A stretch of DNA of 64,000 bases from JAWKTV01 sp041398905 (GTDB lineage Bacteria > Planctomycetota > Planctomycetia > Planctomycetales > Planctomycetaceae), in assembly GCA_041398905.1 (NCBI GenBank), contig JAWKTV010000007.1, positions 1 through 64,000 of the forward strand, written 5' to 3'. Positions 9,689 to 20,318 of this stretch are shown here, in pieces. The notes beneath the pieces were generated by a model. That model was not told the DNA's origin and did not search any database. It saw only the letters and a list, made by a program, of their open reading frames with translations. How positions within the stretch are numbered: the first letter of the stretch is position 1; the number at the start of each line of letters is the position of its first letter. The position numbers and the translations under genes are program-made.

Positions 9689-10645
9689 CTACGCGGAAAC
9701 CGGCGTCGCTCCCTCCCAGTTCTCCCACCACTGTTTGAACTGCGACCACTGGCCCTCGATGAACGCTCGCTGGCTGACGCTCAGCTCATCGCTCGAATTG
9801 AAGTGCAGCGCGTACTCGGCATGTCCTTCGAGCACCATCAGATGTTTGTAGTACAGCACCAGGTCGGGCCCTTCGTCGAACGTCGCCAACACCGCAAACG
9901 CGTCGCTCAGCTCGCGCGCGAGCCGACGGCTCTTGGCGCACCCCGCGGCCGCCCGCTCACACAGTTCGACCAGCCGCAGCACCTGCTTGGGGAGCGCGTT
10001 CCCGACGCCCGTAATCGCGCCGATCGCCCCGCAATTCACGTAACCATGAAACACCTGGGTATCGACACCCACCATCAAAGACAGTTCAGGGTCGCCCGAG
10101 GTGATCTGCTCCGCCGCGTACGTCAGCGACTCCGCGCCCCCGAACTCCTTGAAGCCGACCAGACTCGGATAGTCCCGCCGCAGTGCGAAGAACAGGTCCG
10201 CCTTCGTCTCGAAACCATAGTAGGGACTGTTGTAGATCAACGCCGGCAACTCGCCGCCGGCCTCGAGGATGGCGGAGAAGTGAGCTCGCTGGGCCACCTG
10301 CGAGGTCCCTCGTGACAGCACCCGCGGGATGACCATCAGCCCGGCCGCTCCCACTTCCCGGGCGTGAGCCGCATGCGCCGCCGCCAACCTGGTGTTCTGT
10401 GCCCCCGTGCCCACGACGACCGGTACTCCGGCCCGCGCCAGCCGCGCGACCCCTTCCTGCCGCTCCACATCCGTCAGCAGCGGCCAGTCACCCATCGAAC
10501 CGCAATAGATCACCGCCCGCATCCCGGCGGACATCAGCGATTCGCCCATGCGCACCAGCGCATCGAAGTCCGGCGTTCGATCGGCCCGACACGGCGTCAT
10601 CAACGCGGGCATCACCCCTGAAAGAATCGACTGCAGCTCCGACAT
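9689..10645 (-). CDS. Dihydrodipicolinate synthase/N-acetylneuraminate lyase family protein
   Basis: TIM-barrel class I aldolase of about 318 residues. The Schiff-base lysine is in LVGFKEFGG, and a YNSPYY segment matches the YN-P-Y motif carrying the catalytic tyrosine. The GTGAQ strand is also typical. The substrate is not settled: it may be DapA itself, or a pyruvate-dependent lyase for a keto-sugar acid or hydroxyproline derivative, which are common paralogues. ATG 10645 is preferred over a TTG seven codons upstream. It is followed closely by L-serine dehydratase, another pyruvate-forming enzyme. Confidence 0.83.
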   Translation of the reverse strand: MSELQSILSGVMPALMTPCRADRTPDFDALVRMGESLMSAGMRAVIYCGSMGDWPLLTDVERQEGVARLARAGVPVVVGTGAQNTRLAAAHAAHAREVGAAGLMVIPRVLSRGTSQVAQRAHFSAILEAGGELPALIYNSPYYGFETKADLFFALRRDYPSLVGFKEFGGAESLTYAAEQITSGDPELSLMVGVDTQVFHGYVNCGAIGAITGVGNALPKQVLRLVELCERAAAGCAKSRRLARELSDAFAVLATFDEGPDLVLYYKHLMVLEGHAEYALHFNSSDELSVSQRAFIEGQWSQFKQWWENWEGATPVSA

Positions 10646-10921
10646 CGTTCCGACTGCTCCAGACAAGAATGGACGGCTGACTCAATGCTGCGAATGTGCC
10701 GCCAGAGTAACGAATCCTCGCGAACCGGTCATGCGATGACTTTACGCCCTCAGGGCAGGTCACCAGTGGAGATCGCACAAAAATGCGGCTTCCGCCCTCC
10801 GGAAGCTGCCTCAACGATCGATGCCGATCGTGGTGAACCGCTCCTTCCACGAGGTCGCGCACGGGGATACATTGGGGCCGGCTATATCGATTGCAACGAT
10901 TCTTCCGTCGGAGCGGAAACC

Positions 10922-12517
10922 ATGAAGTTCGCTGTCCCCGAATGGTTCCAGCAGGTGTGTGATAACGCTTCGCGGTCATTGAGAGACGAGTCCCGCGAGT
11001 CGGGAGACGGTCATGGTGTCCCGCATACGTCGCTCCGCTACCTGTTGACGCGAACGGTGGGTTTGCTGATCTTTCTGGCTCTTTATTCTGTGTTTTACGG
11101 GCAGGGAAGGGCGCCGATGGAGACGCTGCGTCGACCGATTCGCCGGCATTTGGAGCGGCCCAGCCGCCTCGGGATCCGGGGTTCGTTATCAATCCGATGA
11201 TCCCTCTGCTGCCCCTGGCGGGCGATGGAGTGACCGACGATACCCGGGCGGTACAGCAGCGGTTCGACCGGGAGTACAGTTCCCGGCATGCGGTCGAGTT
11301 GCCGACGGGAGCCTACCGGATCACCGAGCCGATTGTCGTCGACCTGCAGTCGGCGGGGCCGGTGTCGCTCAGTGGCAGCGGGGTCGTGCGACTTGTGATG
11401 GCCGGACCTGGGCCAGCAATCAAACTGGTGGGGACACACGGCGGCACAGCCGACCCTTCGTCGGTACTACCGAATGTTTGGTCACACGAACGGATGCCCC
11501 TGATCGATGGGATTGAGATCGTCGGCGAGCACCCCGAAGCGGATGGCATTGAGCTGACCGGCACGATGAAACCGACGCTCACGCGGCTGAACATCCGCAA
11601 GTGTCGACATGCGGTGCGGCTCACGAACCGCAATCGCAACGTCATCGTCAGCGACTGTCACCTCTACGAGAACAGCGGCATCGGCCTCTTTCTCGACAAC
11701 GTCGACCTGCATCAGATCAACGTGACGGGCTGCCATATCAGTTACAACGGCGGTGGCGGCATCGTCTCGCGGGGGAAACGTGCGGAACCTGCACATCACC
11801 GGCTGCGACATCGAAAGCAACATGGCCGCCCAGGGCGAGTCCACCGCGAACGTGCTGATCGACTGCCGAGAATCGAAGTACGGCACCGCCGAGGTGGCGA
11901 TTACGGGTTGCACGATCCAGCACAATAGCGCGGGCCAGGACTCGGCGAATATTCGCGTACTGGGCGGAAGCCTGCCCGACTCCGATGGTCAGCCTGTGCG
12001 GGAAGGGCATGTCACCATCACCGGCAACGTGCTGAGCGATGTGCGGCACAATGTCCATCTGCAGGAATGCAGGGGCGTGACGCTCAATGGCAACACGTTC
12101 TGGATGGGCTATCAGCACAACCTGCTGGTTGAGAATTGCAGCCACGTGGTGATGGGGGCGAACAACTTCGATCGCAATCCCCGCTACGCCTACGGTACGG
12201 CGTTGACCACCCGCAACGCGGTCGTCTTCCGGGACTGCGAAGACTGCACGCTGTCGGGCTTGCACATCGTCGCCGTGCAGGAGGCGGAATCGGGGCTGCT
12301 GCTGGAGCGCTGCTCATTCTTCAATGTCAGCAACTGCACGATCCTCGACTGCGACGTCCCCTGCCTGAAACTTGTGCAGTGCGCGGACTGCCTGCTGACG
12401 GGAATTGTGATGAGACGCGTGATGCAGGACGGCCAGAAGCCGACCGCCGTGTCGATCGACTGCCAACGGATCGCAGTGGTTGGGCCGCCGCCGGTGGAGG
12501 AGCGAAGCGAACGATGA
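10922..12517 (+). CDS. Exported right-handed parallel beta-helix protein (frameshifted in this sequence)
   Basis: Reads as one gene across three frame segments. The ATG at 10922 has GGAG about 10 nt upstream and leads to a membrane/signal segment (about residues 41-56, VGLLIFLALYSVFY). One base appears lost near 11101-11117. The next segment contains AGDGVTDDTRAVQQ, the N-terminal signature of pectate-lyase-like beta-helix proteins. An extra G in the run 11771-11775 moves reading to the last segment. Repeats such as NVTGCHISYN, HITGCDIESN and AITGCTIQHN show the roughly 20-25 residue coils of a parallel beta-helix. Its role is probably polysaccharide binding or cleavage, with no catalytic residues identified. 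Its TGA overlaps the ATG of the HNH gene. Confidence 0.8.
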
Positions 12518-12837
12518 GCCCGCGAAAGCCGTCCGCCAACTGGCCCCCTCCCGAACCACCACGCCCAGCCTGCAGCATCTGCCTGCATGACTTCGAGCGT
12601 CGCGAACTGACGAAGCATCACCTCATTCCGAAGTGCTGCAAGGGGCGGGAGACCGTTCTGGTCTGCCGGAACTGTCATCGACAGATTCACGCGATCTTCA
12701 CCGAGAAGGAACTGGAACGCGAGTTCGGTACGTTGGAGTCGCTGCTGTCGGCGGAACGGCTTCAAGGCTGGATCGAGTGGTCTCGACGGCGGAAGACGCT
12801 CGGTCGCCTGCCCGTCCGGCCAGCGAAGCGGCGGTGA
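12514..12837 (+). CDS. Small HNH-nuclease-like zinc protein
   Basis: A 107-residue protein whose ATG overlaps the beta-helix stop (ATGA), implying translational coupling. It has a CxxC at C20-C23, an HH pair at 35-36, CRNCH at 51-55 and H59, spaced like the beta-beta-alpha-metal fold of HNH endonucleases. The H-N-H residues would be H35 or H36, N53 and H59. A C-terminal basic tail follows. Small HNH proteins of this kind are widespread and mostly uncharacterised. Nuclease activity is an inference from the motif. Pairing with an exported beta-helix protein is odd and may be only positional. Confidence 0.75.
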   Translation: MSPRKPSANWPPPEPPRPACSICLHDFERRELTKHHLIPKCCKGRETVLVCRNCHRQIHAIFTEKELEREFGTLESLLSAERLQGWIEWSRRRKTLGRLPVRPAKRR

Positions 12838-13161
12838 CTGCCACGACTCGTTCCATCAATTCTTCTGGTACGTCGCAGCGAATGCATCCGCGACATGCTC
12901 TGGCGGTGGGGTTCGCGACTCGTCGAGAAGCGCTGCAGACATCGTCTCCGTGCCGCCGCATCACATCTTCAGTGGCGAAGCTACCGCACCAAACGAGAAT
13001 TCCCGCGCCGAAGCTGCCTTGAGTCGGACAGCGTGCAGGCGGGAATCGTGTTGGCATCATGGCGTCGCTCAGCGATGCGATGGAGGCCGGCCTCCACTGC
13101 CCTGGCACGACGCCAGTGTGAGCGAGTGCGGTCGCCGCACAGGCGGCGACCGCTCCCGCCA
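12838..13161. other. Convergent intergenic region with hairpin
   Basis: About 320 bp between the HNH gene and the 3' end of ilvC. No convincing gene. It holds the strong hairpin at 13128-13153. Confidence 0.6.
13128..13153 (-). terminator. Hairpin downstream of ilvC
   Basis: A perfect 11-bp GC-rich stem (13128-13138 with 13143-13153) and a 4-nt loop, starting 8 nt after the ilvC stop. There is no T-tract on the minus-strand side, so it would act as a hairpin-only terminator or as a 3'-end stabiliser. Confidence 0.5.
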
Positions 13162-14163
<1,002 letters not shown>

Positions 14164-14312
14164 TGTTCTGGGTGGAGTGGAGAAGGTTGAGAAGCGGATT
14201 CCATGCCGCCGAAGTCGCGGCGGTCATACGGGGCCGAAGCTGCCAGCTTCGAGAGATTGTCAGGCCACGCGCGGAAGCTGGCAGATTCCGGCACGCGAGT
14301 CGTTCCGGGGAA

Positions 14313-14837
14313 TCAGACCGATTCAGCGTCTGGTTCGCCCACGGGTGCTTCGGCGGACATCGAATGTCCGCGGAGCAGGGCGATGCGACCGCTGCGGACC
14401 ATCTCAAGCACGCGGAATGGCCGCATCAGATCGATAAACGCCTCGATCTTCGATTCCGATCCCGAAATCTCGATGATCACATGCTCAGGGCTGACATCGA
14501 CGATCTTGCCGCGGAAGACGTCAACCAGCTCTTTGATCCGGCTGCGATCCTGATCGCTCGCCTTGACCTTGATCAGCATCAGGTCGCGCTCGACGAAGCT
14601 CGCCCCGGAGTAGTCCAATACGCGGACGACCGTGATGATCTTCTCGAGTTGCTTGCGGACCTGCATCAGCAGCTTGGTGTCGCCGGATACGACGAACGTC
14701 ATCCGGGAGTAGGCCGGATTCTCTGTTTCGCCGACGGCGAGACTATCGATGTTGTAGGCGCGGGAGGCGAGCATTCCGGCAATCTGAGCCAGAACGCCGG
14801 GCTGATTCATCACCAGGGCCGAGAGAACATGCTTCAT
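14313..14837 (-). CDS. ilvN: Acetolactate synthase small (regulatory) subunit
   Basis: Regulatory subunit of acetohydroxyacid synthase, which mediates valine feedback. The N-terminal ACT domain starts HVLSALVMNQPGVLAQIAGMLA, followed by NIDSLAVGETE, and the conserved IlvN C-terminal domain contains FRGKIVDVSPEHVIIEISG. Its 174 residues are normal for IlvN/IlvH. The frame is intact. ilvC follows, but the catalytic large subunit ilvB is not in the window. Confidence 0.93.
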   Translation of the reverse strand: MKHVLSALVMNQPGVLAQIAGMLASRAYNIDSLAVGETENPAYSRMTFVVSGDTKLLMQVRKQLEKIITVVRVLDYSGASFVERDLMLIKVKASDQDRSRIKELVDVFRGKIVDVSPEHVIIEISGSESKIEAFIDLMRPFRVLEMVRSGRIALLRGHSMSAEAPVGEPDAESV

Positions 14838-15106
14838 GAGACGAGGTCACAAGTTACGCAACAAGGAGGTGCCAGGGAGAGGCAGTGTACCGGTCGAGGA
14901 AGGGGGTCACAATCGCCCCGCAGGGTCGCCCTGCGGATCGGAGGTGGAAGTGGCCCGCACCGCCCCGCACCATCCGCAAGACGCATAAACTCCACACAGG
15001 TTCGCACCTGGCACGGCCCCAGCGGGTTCCATCATCGAGGCAGAAACCGGCTGCAGCGGCTGTACTTCCCGCGACGGCGTGCCAGTCCGTTGGCAATTCT
15101 GGTACG

Positions 15107-16444
15107 TCAGAATGTCCGTTCGACGAAACCGGTGTCGCCGCCGCCTGAGCTGAAGGTTTGATGTTCAAGGATCCGGCGGGCCAGCGGAATCGTCGTCTGA
15201 ACGCCTTCGATGACCATTTCGTCGAGAGCCCGGCACGCGGTTCGGATCGCCTCCTCACGCGTCGGTCGATGGACGATCAGCTTGCCGATCATCGAATCGT
15301 AGTAAGGACTGATGCGATAACCTTCGTAGACATGCGAATCGAAGCGGACGCCGGGACCGCCCGGCACACGCAGCTTGGTGATCACTCCCGGACAGGGGCG
15401 GAACCCGTGAGCCGGGTCTTCGGCGTTGATGCGGACCTCCAGCGACGCCCCGTTGCAGGGGATGGACCGCTGTTTGAAGTCCAGCTTCTCGCCGGCCGCG
15501 ACTTTAATCTGCTGCTGAATCAGGTCGATGCCCGTGACGCTTTCGCTCACCGGATGTTCGACCTGGATGCGGGCGTTGACTTCGATGAAGTAGTATTGAT
15601 TGTTTTGGTCGACGATGAATTCGCAAGTACCGGCGTTGGTGTAGCCCGCCGCCTTGACCATGCGTACCGCCGCCTTGCAGATATCTTCACGAATTGACTG
15701 CGGCAAGTTGGGAGCCGGCGCCTCTTCGATCAGCTTCTGGTGCTTCCGCTGCATCGTGCAGTCGCGTTCCCAGAGGTGAACGACGTTACCATGATTGTCG
15801 GCCAGGATCTGCACCTCGACGTGTCGCGGTTTCTGGACGAACTTCTCGATGTACACCCCCGCGTTTTTGAAGGCCTTCTCCGCCTCATTGGCGGCAGCCT
15901 TCAATTCGGTCCGGAGATTGATTTCGTTCATCGCGGCGCGAATTCCCTTGCCGCCGCCGCCGGCCGTCGCCTTGATGAGCACGGGATAGCCGATCTCGTT
16001 GGCGATGCGGATCGCCTCCTCTTCGCTGGTGATCAGCCCTTCGCTTCCCGGAACGGTCGGTACTTTCGCTTCCATCGCGATCTTGCGGGCGGCAACCTTG
16101 TCACCCAGCTTCGCCATCGCTTCGTGCGGCGGGCCGATGAACTCGATCTGCGAAGCACGACACTGCTCGGCGAAGTCGGCGTTCTCGGCGAGGAAGCCAT
16201 ACCCGGGGTGAATCGCCTCGACGTTACCGACCTCGGCGGCGCTGATGATTCGATCGACCCGCAGGTAGCTCTCCGACGCCGGAGCCGGGCCGATGCAGTA
16301 CTTCTCATCGGCCAGTTCCAGATAGTGCGCGCCGCGATCGGCCTCGCTGTACACCGCGACCGTCCCCACGCCAAGTTCCTTGCAGGCGCGAATGACGCGA
16401 AGCGCGATCTCGCCACGATTGGCGATCAGAATCCGCTGAAACAT
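15107..16444 (-). CDS. accC: Acetyl-CoA carboxylase, biotin carboxylase subunit
   Basis: ATP-grasp enzyme that carboxylates the biotin carried by AccB, the first step of fatty-acid synthesis. It starts MFQRILIANRGEIALRVIRA, the standard N-terminus. The glycine-rich ATP loop KATAGGGGKGIRAA is near residues 157-170, and VEHPVSESVTGID lies in the catalytic region. Its 445 residues match the family. The frame is intact. accB lies 120 bp upstream on the same strand. Confidence 0.96.
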   Translation of the reverse strand: MFQRILIANRGEIALRVIRACKELGVGTVAVYSEADRGAHYLELADEKYCIGPAPASESYLRVDRIISAAEVGNVEAIHPGYGFLAENADFAEQCRASQIEFIGPPHEAMAKLGDKVAARKIAMEAKVPTVPGSEGLITSEEEAIRIANEIGYPVLIKATAGGGGKGIRAAMNEINLRTELKAAANEAEKAFKNAGVYIEKFVQKPRHVEVQILADNHGNVVHLWERDCTMQRKHQKLIEEAPAPNLPQSIREDICKAAVRMVKAAGYTNAGTCEFIVDQNNQYYFIEVNARIQVEHPVSESVTGIDLIQQQIKVAAGEKLDFKQRSIPCNGASLEVRINAEDPAHGFRPCPGVITKLRVPGGPGVRFDSHVYEGYRISPYYDSMIGKLIVHRPTREEAIRTACRALDEMVIEGVQTTIPLARRILEHQTFSSGGGDTGFVERTF

Positions 16445-16564
16445 CTCGGCTCGGTGGTTCGCTGTGCTGGGAGGAAGGTAACGCAGGCAGCGTCAGGTGT
16501 CGGGGGACTCGGCTCCGCCCCGCTCGCTTGCCGCCTTCAACTTCAAGTGGGCAGGAACAGGGAC

Positions 16565-17071
16565 TCAGGCGTCTCTGATGGCGAACAGCGGCTGACCGTA
16601 CTCGACTGCGTCCCCGTCATTGACGAGAATCTTCGAGATCACACCGCCGCACTCGGCCTTCACCTGATTGAAGAACTTCATCGCTTCGATCAGACACACG
16701 ACGGTGTCGGACGAAACGCGATCCCCCTCCTTCACGAACACGGGATCCTCAGGGCTGGGAGACCGGTAAAAGGTGCCAACCATCGGACTGTTGATGGTCT
16801 TGCCCAGGTCCGCGACCGGTGCGGGTGCTGCGGAGGCGGACGGCGCTGATTGCACCGTGGCGGGCTGCGGCGCGACAGCCGGGGCATGAGACATCATCGG
16901 GGCGGACATCGGAATCGCCTGCATGACCTCTTGCGGTCCACGGCGGAGCTTCCACTGCTCGCCCCCCTTCTTGAGTTTCACTTCGCGAAGATCATGCTTC
17001 TCCATCAACTCGACGAGTTGCTGAAGTCGTTCGAGGTCGAACCCCTCCGGGGAGGTTTTACTATCTGCCAT
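16565..17071 (-). CDS. accB: Acetyl-CoA carboxylase biotin carboxyl carrier protein
   Basis: Carries biotin between the carboxylase and carboxyltransferase. At 168 residues it has an N-terminal helical part, an Ala/Pro-rich linker (about 52-88) and a C-terminal biotinyl domain with EAMKFFNQVKAE. K132 in EAMK is the biotinylation site. SPMVGTFYRSPSPEDPVFV is the typical start of the domain. It lies between a proline peptidase (upstream) and accC (downstream). The common order pepP-efp-accB-accC is seen here without efp. Confidence 0.95.
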   Translation of the reverse strand: MADSKTSPEGFDLERLQQLVELMEKHDLREVKLKKGGEQWKLRRGPQEVMQAIPMSAPMMSHAPAVAPQPATVQSAPSASAAPAPVADLGKTINSPMVGTFYRSPSPEDPVFVKEGDRVSSDTVVCLIEAMKFFNQVKAECGGVISKILVNDGDAVEYGQPLFAIRDA

Positions 17072-17221
17072 CGCTGGTCTCGTAGGTCTGCCGGGCCAGT
17101 GAACTGTGAGGGAATAAAAGGGTGGCGTACTGCCTGACGCGAGGGCGTTGTTCGCCGATGAAACCCCGTTCCGGGTTCGGGATGCCGCGCATCCGCGACA
17201 TCAACGCCTCGGTCCCGGAGA

Positions 17222-18358
17222 CTACGCTCCACCGACCAGGCACATCGACTCGAAATCCTTCGGCGTGGTGGAGAGCACCTCGTGTCCCTCCGTTGTCACG
17301 AGGATATCGTCCTCGATCCGCACACCGCCACGGCCAGCAAGATAGATGCCCGGCTCGACTGTGACAATCATGCCCGGCTGCAGAACGTCCTCCGATGTGG
17401 GAGAAAACCGCGGCTGCTCATGGATCTCCAGCCCAATACCGTGACCCAGCCCGTGACCGAAGTACTTGCCATAACCACACTTGGCGATGTGCTGCCGCGC
17501 TAGGGAGTCGATGTCGCTGCACCTCGCTCCGGGACGAATCCCGGCGATAGCCAGTTCTTGCGCCTCCAGCACCACCCGGTAAACGTCCGCCATCTTCTTT
17601 GTCGGCTTGCCCGTGAAGAGTGTGCGGGTGATGTCGGAACGGTAACGACTGAACGTCTCAGCCCCCCAATCGACCAGCACCAACGGGGCCTCGCGAATCT
17701 GGTATTGCTGCGGGTAGTAGTGTGGCAGGGCCGCACGGTCGCCCACGCCCACGATCGGCGGGAACGCCATCCCGCGTCCGCCGAACCGGCGGATCGTCCG
17801 CTCCAGCTCCCAGGCCGCCTCCAACTCCGTCATCTCGGGAGTCAGCACCGCACGCAACACTTCCAGCCCCTTCTCCGCCAGCCGCACCGCCTCGCGCGTC
17901 TCGGCGATCTCCATCGCATCCTTGATCGAACGCAACTTGGACTCGATCATTCCGCCCTTGCCAACCAGTTCCACTCCCTGCAGTTCCGCACTCAGTTTCT
18001 GGTAGGTCGACACGACGAGCCGGCTATCTTCGTACGCCAGTTTCGAGAGCTTCAGCTTGCCGGTTGCTTTGACGATCGCTTCGGGCAGTTGTTCAGTGAC
18101 CTTGCGGATGTACAGGTCGATCCCAGGACACTCTTCTTCGAGCTGAGTGGTGTACCGACTGTCGCTCACGATGATGACCGCGTCTTTCGTCAACAGCAGA
18201 TAGCTGCTGTCTCCCGTGAAGCCAGTCAGGTACGAGACATTCACTTCGGCCGTCACCAGCATGCCGGGGATGTTCTCTTCCTGCAGCAGCTTCAACAGTT
18301 TGTCGCGACGTTGCGCGTAGCGGCTGGAACTGGACTTGGTCGTCGAAGTCTTGGGCAT
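17222..18358 (-). CDS. M24 family Xaa-Pro aminopeptidase-like metallopeptidase
   Basis: Dinuclear metallopeptidase that removes N-terminal residues before proline, or cleaves Xaa-Pro dipeptides. The creatinase-like N-terminal domain contains VSYLTGFTGDSSYLLL. The pita-bread C-terminal domain has the five metal ligands in VDWGAETFSRYRSDITR (two Asp), HGLGHGIGLEIHE (His), TVEPGIYL (Glu) and VRIEDDILVT (Glu). ATG 18358 (MPKTSTTKS) gives 378 residues; the frame is open further upstream, but that part looks non-coding. accB and accC follow on the same strand, suggesting a pepP-accB-accC unit. Confidence 0.9.
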   Translation of the reverse strand: MPKTSTTKSSSSRYAQRRDKLLKLLQEENIPGMLVTAEVNVSYLTGFTGDSSYLLLTKDAVIIVSDSRYTTQLEEECPGIDLYIRKVTEQLPEAIVKATGKLKLSKLAYEDSRLVVSTYQKLSAELQGVELVGKGGMIESKLRSIKDAMEIAETREAVRLAEKGLEVLRAVLTPEMTELEAAWELERTIRRFGGRGMAFPPIVGVGDRAALPHYYPQQYQIREAPLVLVDWGAETFSRYRSDITRTLFTGKPTKKMADVYRVVLEAQELAIAGIRPGARCSDIDSLARQHIAKCGYGKYFGHGLGHGIGLEIHEQPRFSPTSEDVLQPGMIVTVEPGIYLAGRGGVRIEDDILVTTEGHEVLSTTPKDFESMCLVGGA

Positions 18359-18740
18359 CGTTGGCGTCGAGCTGGATGTCAATCGGGACACCCCAAAGCC
18401 GATTGGCCGCGGCGGGCATGCCGCGGCAAGCAGTTGAGGGGGGCGTTGACGCAGATTGGACCGAGCGGACAACGCAAGTGCAAGCTCGACCGCGAGCCTT
18501 GTCTACCGAACATGCTTTTGCCCGCAGAGGGAGGCGGGGCAGCTGAACACCGCGCTGCGGAGACGTCGGGACGCGGAGGTGCAAAGTTGCCGTGTCCCGG
18601 TCGCCGACAGGCATCCGGGACGCTCACGATCCACCGAATCACGGCACTTCACCGGCCGCTAAAGAGCGGAGGTGGCCGCATGATGATGGTGGCCAGGTCG
18701 AACGGCACTTTGACGTACTGCAGGGCGTTTACGGCGCAGG
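18359..18740. other. Intergenic region with GC palindromes
   Basis: About 380 bp upstream of the M24 peptidase and downstream of phoD. No convincing gene. At 18406-18427 the 8-mer GCCGCGGC occurs twice, separated by 6 nt. Each copy is self-palindromic, so the pair can form a hairpin. Each contains CCGCGG, the site cut by Eco29kI-type enzymes. Confidence 0.5.
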
Positions 18741-20318
18741 TCAAGCTGGTTGCGCGCCCGGTGTGCCCGCTTCGATGACAAACGACGCTGGCGTTTCAAT
18801 AGGCGAGCCGGGCCGGTCGACGAAGGGCGTGATGCGAAAGTTCGCGGTCCATCTCTCCGGCGTGACTGAGCAGGAGACGTAGCCGCGATTCGAGTTGTAC
18901 CACTTGACGAAGTCGTTCTGCTCCGCGGCACGGACGTACTCGGGAATGACGTTTCCCCCATTGCCGCCCGAGGTCATCGCGGTGCCGACGAGTTCCGTGC
19001 CAACGACGGGCGAGGCGGAATCGTGGAAGTCGAGTTGCAGGTCGTTCACCCAGTTCACATGGATGTCACCCGTGAGGACAACGGGATTGGGGACGCGCCG
19101 CTCGTGCATGAAGTTGAGCAGCCGCCGGCGGCTGACCTCATAGCCCGGCCACTGGTCCATGCTGTAGAGGGGAGCCTCAGGAGTACCGCGATTCAGCGGC
19201 GCCATCATCACCTGTTGGGCCAGGATGTTCCAGCGGGCGGGTGACTGCACGAGATTCTTCATCAGCCAGTGCTCCTGCCGAGCGCCAAGCATCGTTCCTC
19301 GTTCCGAGAGCGCGTCTCCCTCCATCGGCTTCTGGTGATCGCCGTTGGGCTGGTCGGTACGGTACTGCCGGGTGTCGAGAATGTGGAACTCCGCGAGTCG
19401 ACCAAACGATGACCGGCGAAACAGTTGGAGGTATGGCCCCTGCGGAAAGCTGTCGCGGCGGAGCGGCATGAACTCGTAGTACGCCTGGTAGGCGTTTGCG
19501 CGACGGGCGAGAAACGCCTCGGGTGAGACGCCCTCTTCCTCGGACACCAGGTCGGCACAGTTGTTGTCGAACTCGTGATCGTCCCACGTTACGAGCCACG
19601 GAAACAGGCGATGCGTCTCCTGCAAGGTCTCGTCGAGGCGGTACTGCGTGTAGCGGTTGCGGTAATCGTCGAGGCTGACGATCTCCCCACCGTGATGCTT
19701 GCGAACGCGGTTCTCCAGCCCGGCGTACTCGTAAATGTAGTCCCCCAGGTGGACGACCAGGTCGAGGTCTTCCCGCTGCATGTGCGGGTACCCCTTGAAG
19801 TAGCCGTACTCGTAGTGCTGGCAGGATGTGAACGCGAAGTTCATGCGATCCGGCATCGCGTCCCGTGCTGGTGTGGTCCGCGTCCGTCCAACGGGGCTGG
19901 TCTCTTGGCCCGCATGGAAGCGGTAGAAGTACCAGCGGTCGGGGTCAAGACCCTCGACTTCGACATGCACCGAGAAGCCGAGCTGCGGCGTGGCGAGTGC
20001 CGTCCCGTCACGCACCACATCGGCGAAGAGTTCGTCGTTGGCGACCTCCCAGCCGACGCGAATGGGCTCAGTTTGCAGGAGCGAGCCAGCCAGACCACCG
20101 GGGGCCAGCCGCGTCCAGAGCACAACCCCGTCCGGTTCCGGGTCACCGGACGCCACGCCGAGGGTGAACGGGTTGTCGGCGAATCGAGGATTCGGATCGC
20201 CAGTCGTCGATTGCGTCAGCGCGATCCGGGGAATCGCGGAGATGGCGGCGATATAGCCCATGAAGTCGCGACGCGGGATGCCGTAGCTCTTCAAACGGGC
20301 AGGGTGCGGAACGCGCAT
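18741..20318 (-). CDS. phoD: PhoD-like alkaline phosphatase (Tat-exported)
   Basis: Secreted phosphodiesterase/phosphomonoesterase of the PhoD family, used for phosphate scavenging. A twin-arginine signal (RRDFMGYIAAISA) is at about residues 16-28. PhoD hallmarks follow: GVASGDPEPDGVVLWTRLAP, FTSCQHYEYGYF, HLGDYIYEY and WDDHEFDNN. These supply the Cys, Asp and other ligands expected for the Fe/Ca active site. The length of 525 residues is normal. The frame is intact. It is divergent from the S41 protease gene across a 700-bp gap. Confidence 0.93.
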   Translation of the reverse strand: MRVPHPARLKSYGIPRRDFMGYIAAISAIPRIALTQSTTGDPNPRFADNPFTLGVASGDPEPDGVVLWTRLAPGGLAGSLLQTEPIRVGWEVANDELFADVVRDGTALATPQLGFSVHVEVEGLDPDRWYFYRFHAGQETSPVGRTRTTPARDAMPDRMNFAFTSCQHYEYGYFKGYPHMQREDLDLVVHLGDYIYEYAGLENRVRKHHGGEIVSLDDYRNRYTQYRLDETLQETHRLFPWLVTWDDHEFDNNCADLVSEEEGVSPEAFLARRANAYQAYYEFMPLRRDSFPQGPYLQLFRRSSFGRLAEFHILDTRQYRTDQPNGDHQKPMEGDALSERGTMLGARQEHWLMKNLVQSPARWNILAQQVMMAPLNRGTPEAPLYSMDQWPGYEVSRRRLLNFMHERRVPNPVVLTGDIHVNWVNDLQLDFHDSASPVVGTELVGTAMTSGGNGGNVIPEYVRAAEQNDFVKWYNSNRGYVSCSVTPERWTANFRITPFVDRPGSPIETPASFVIEAGTPGAQPA

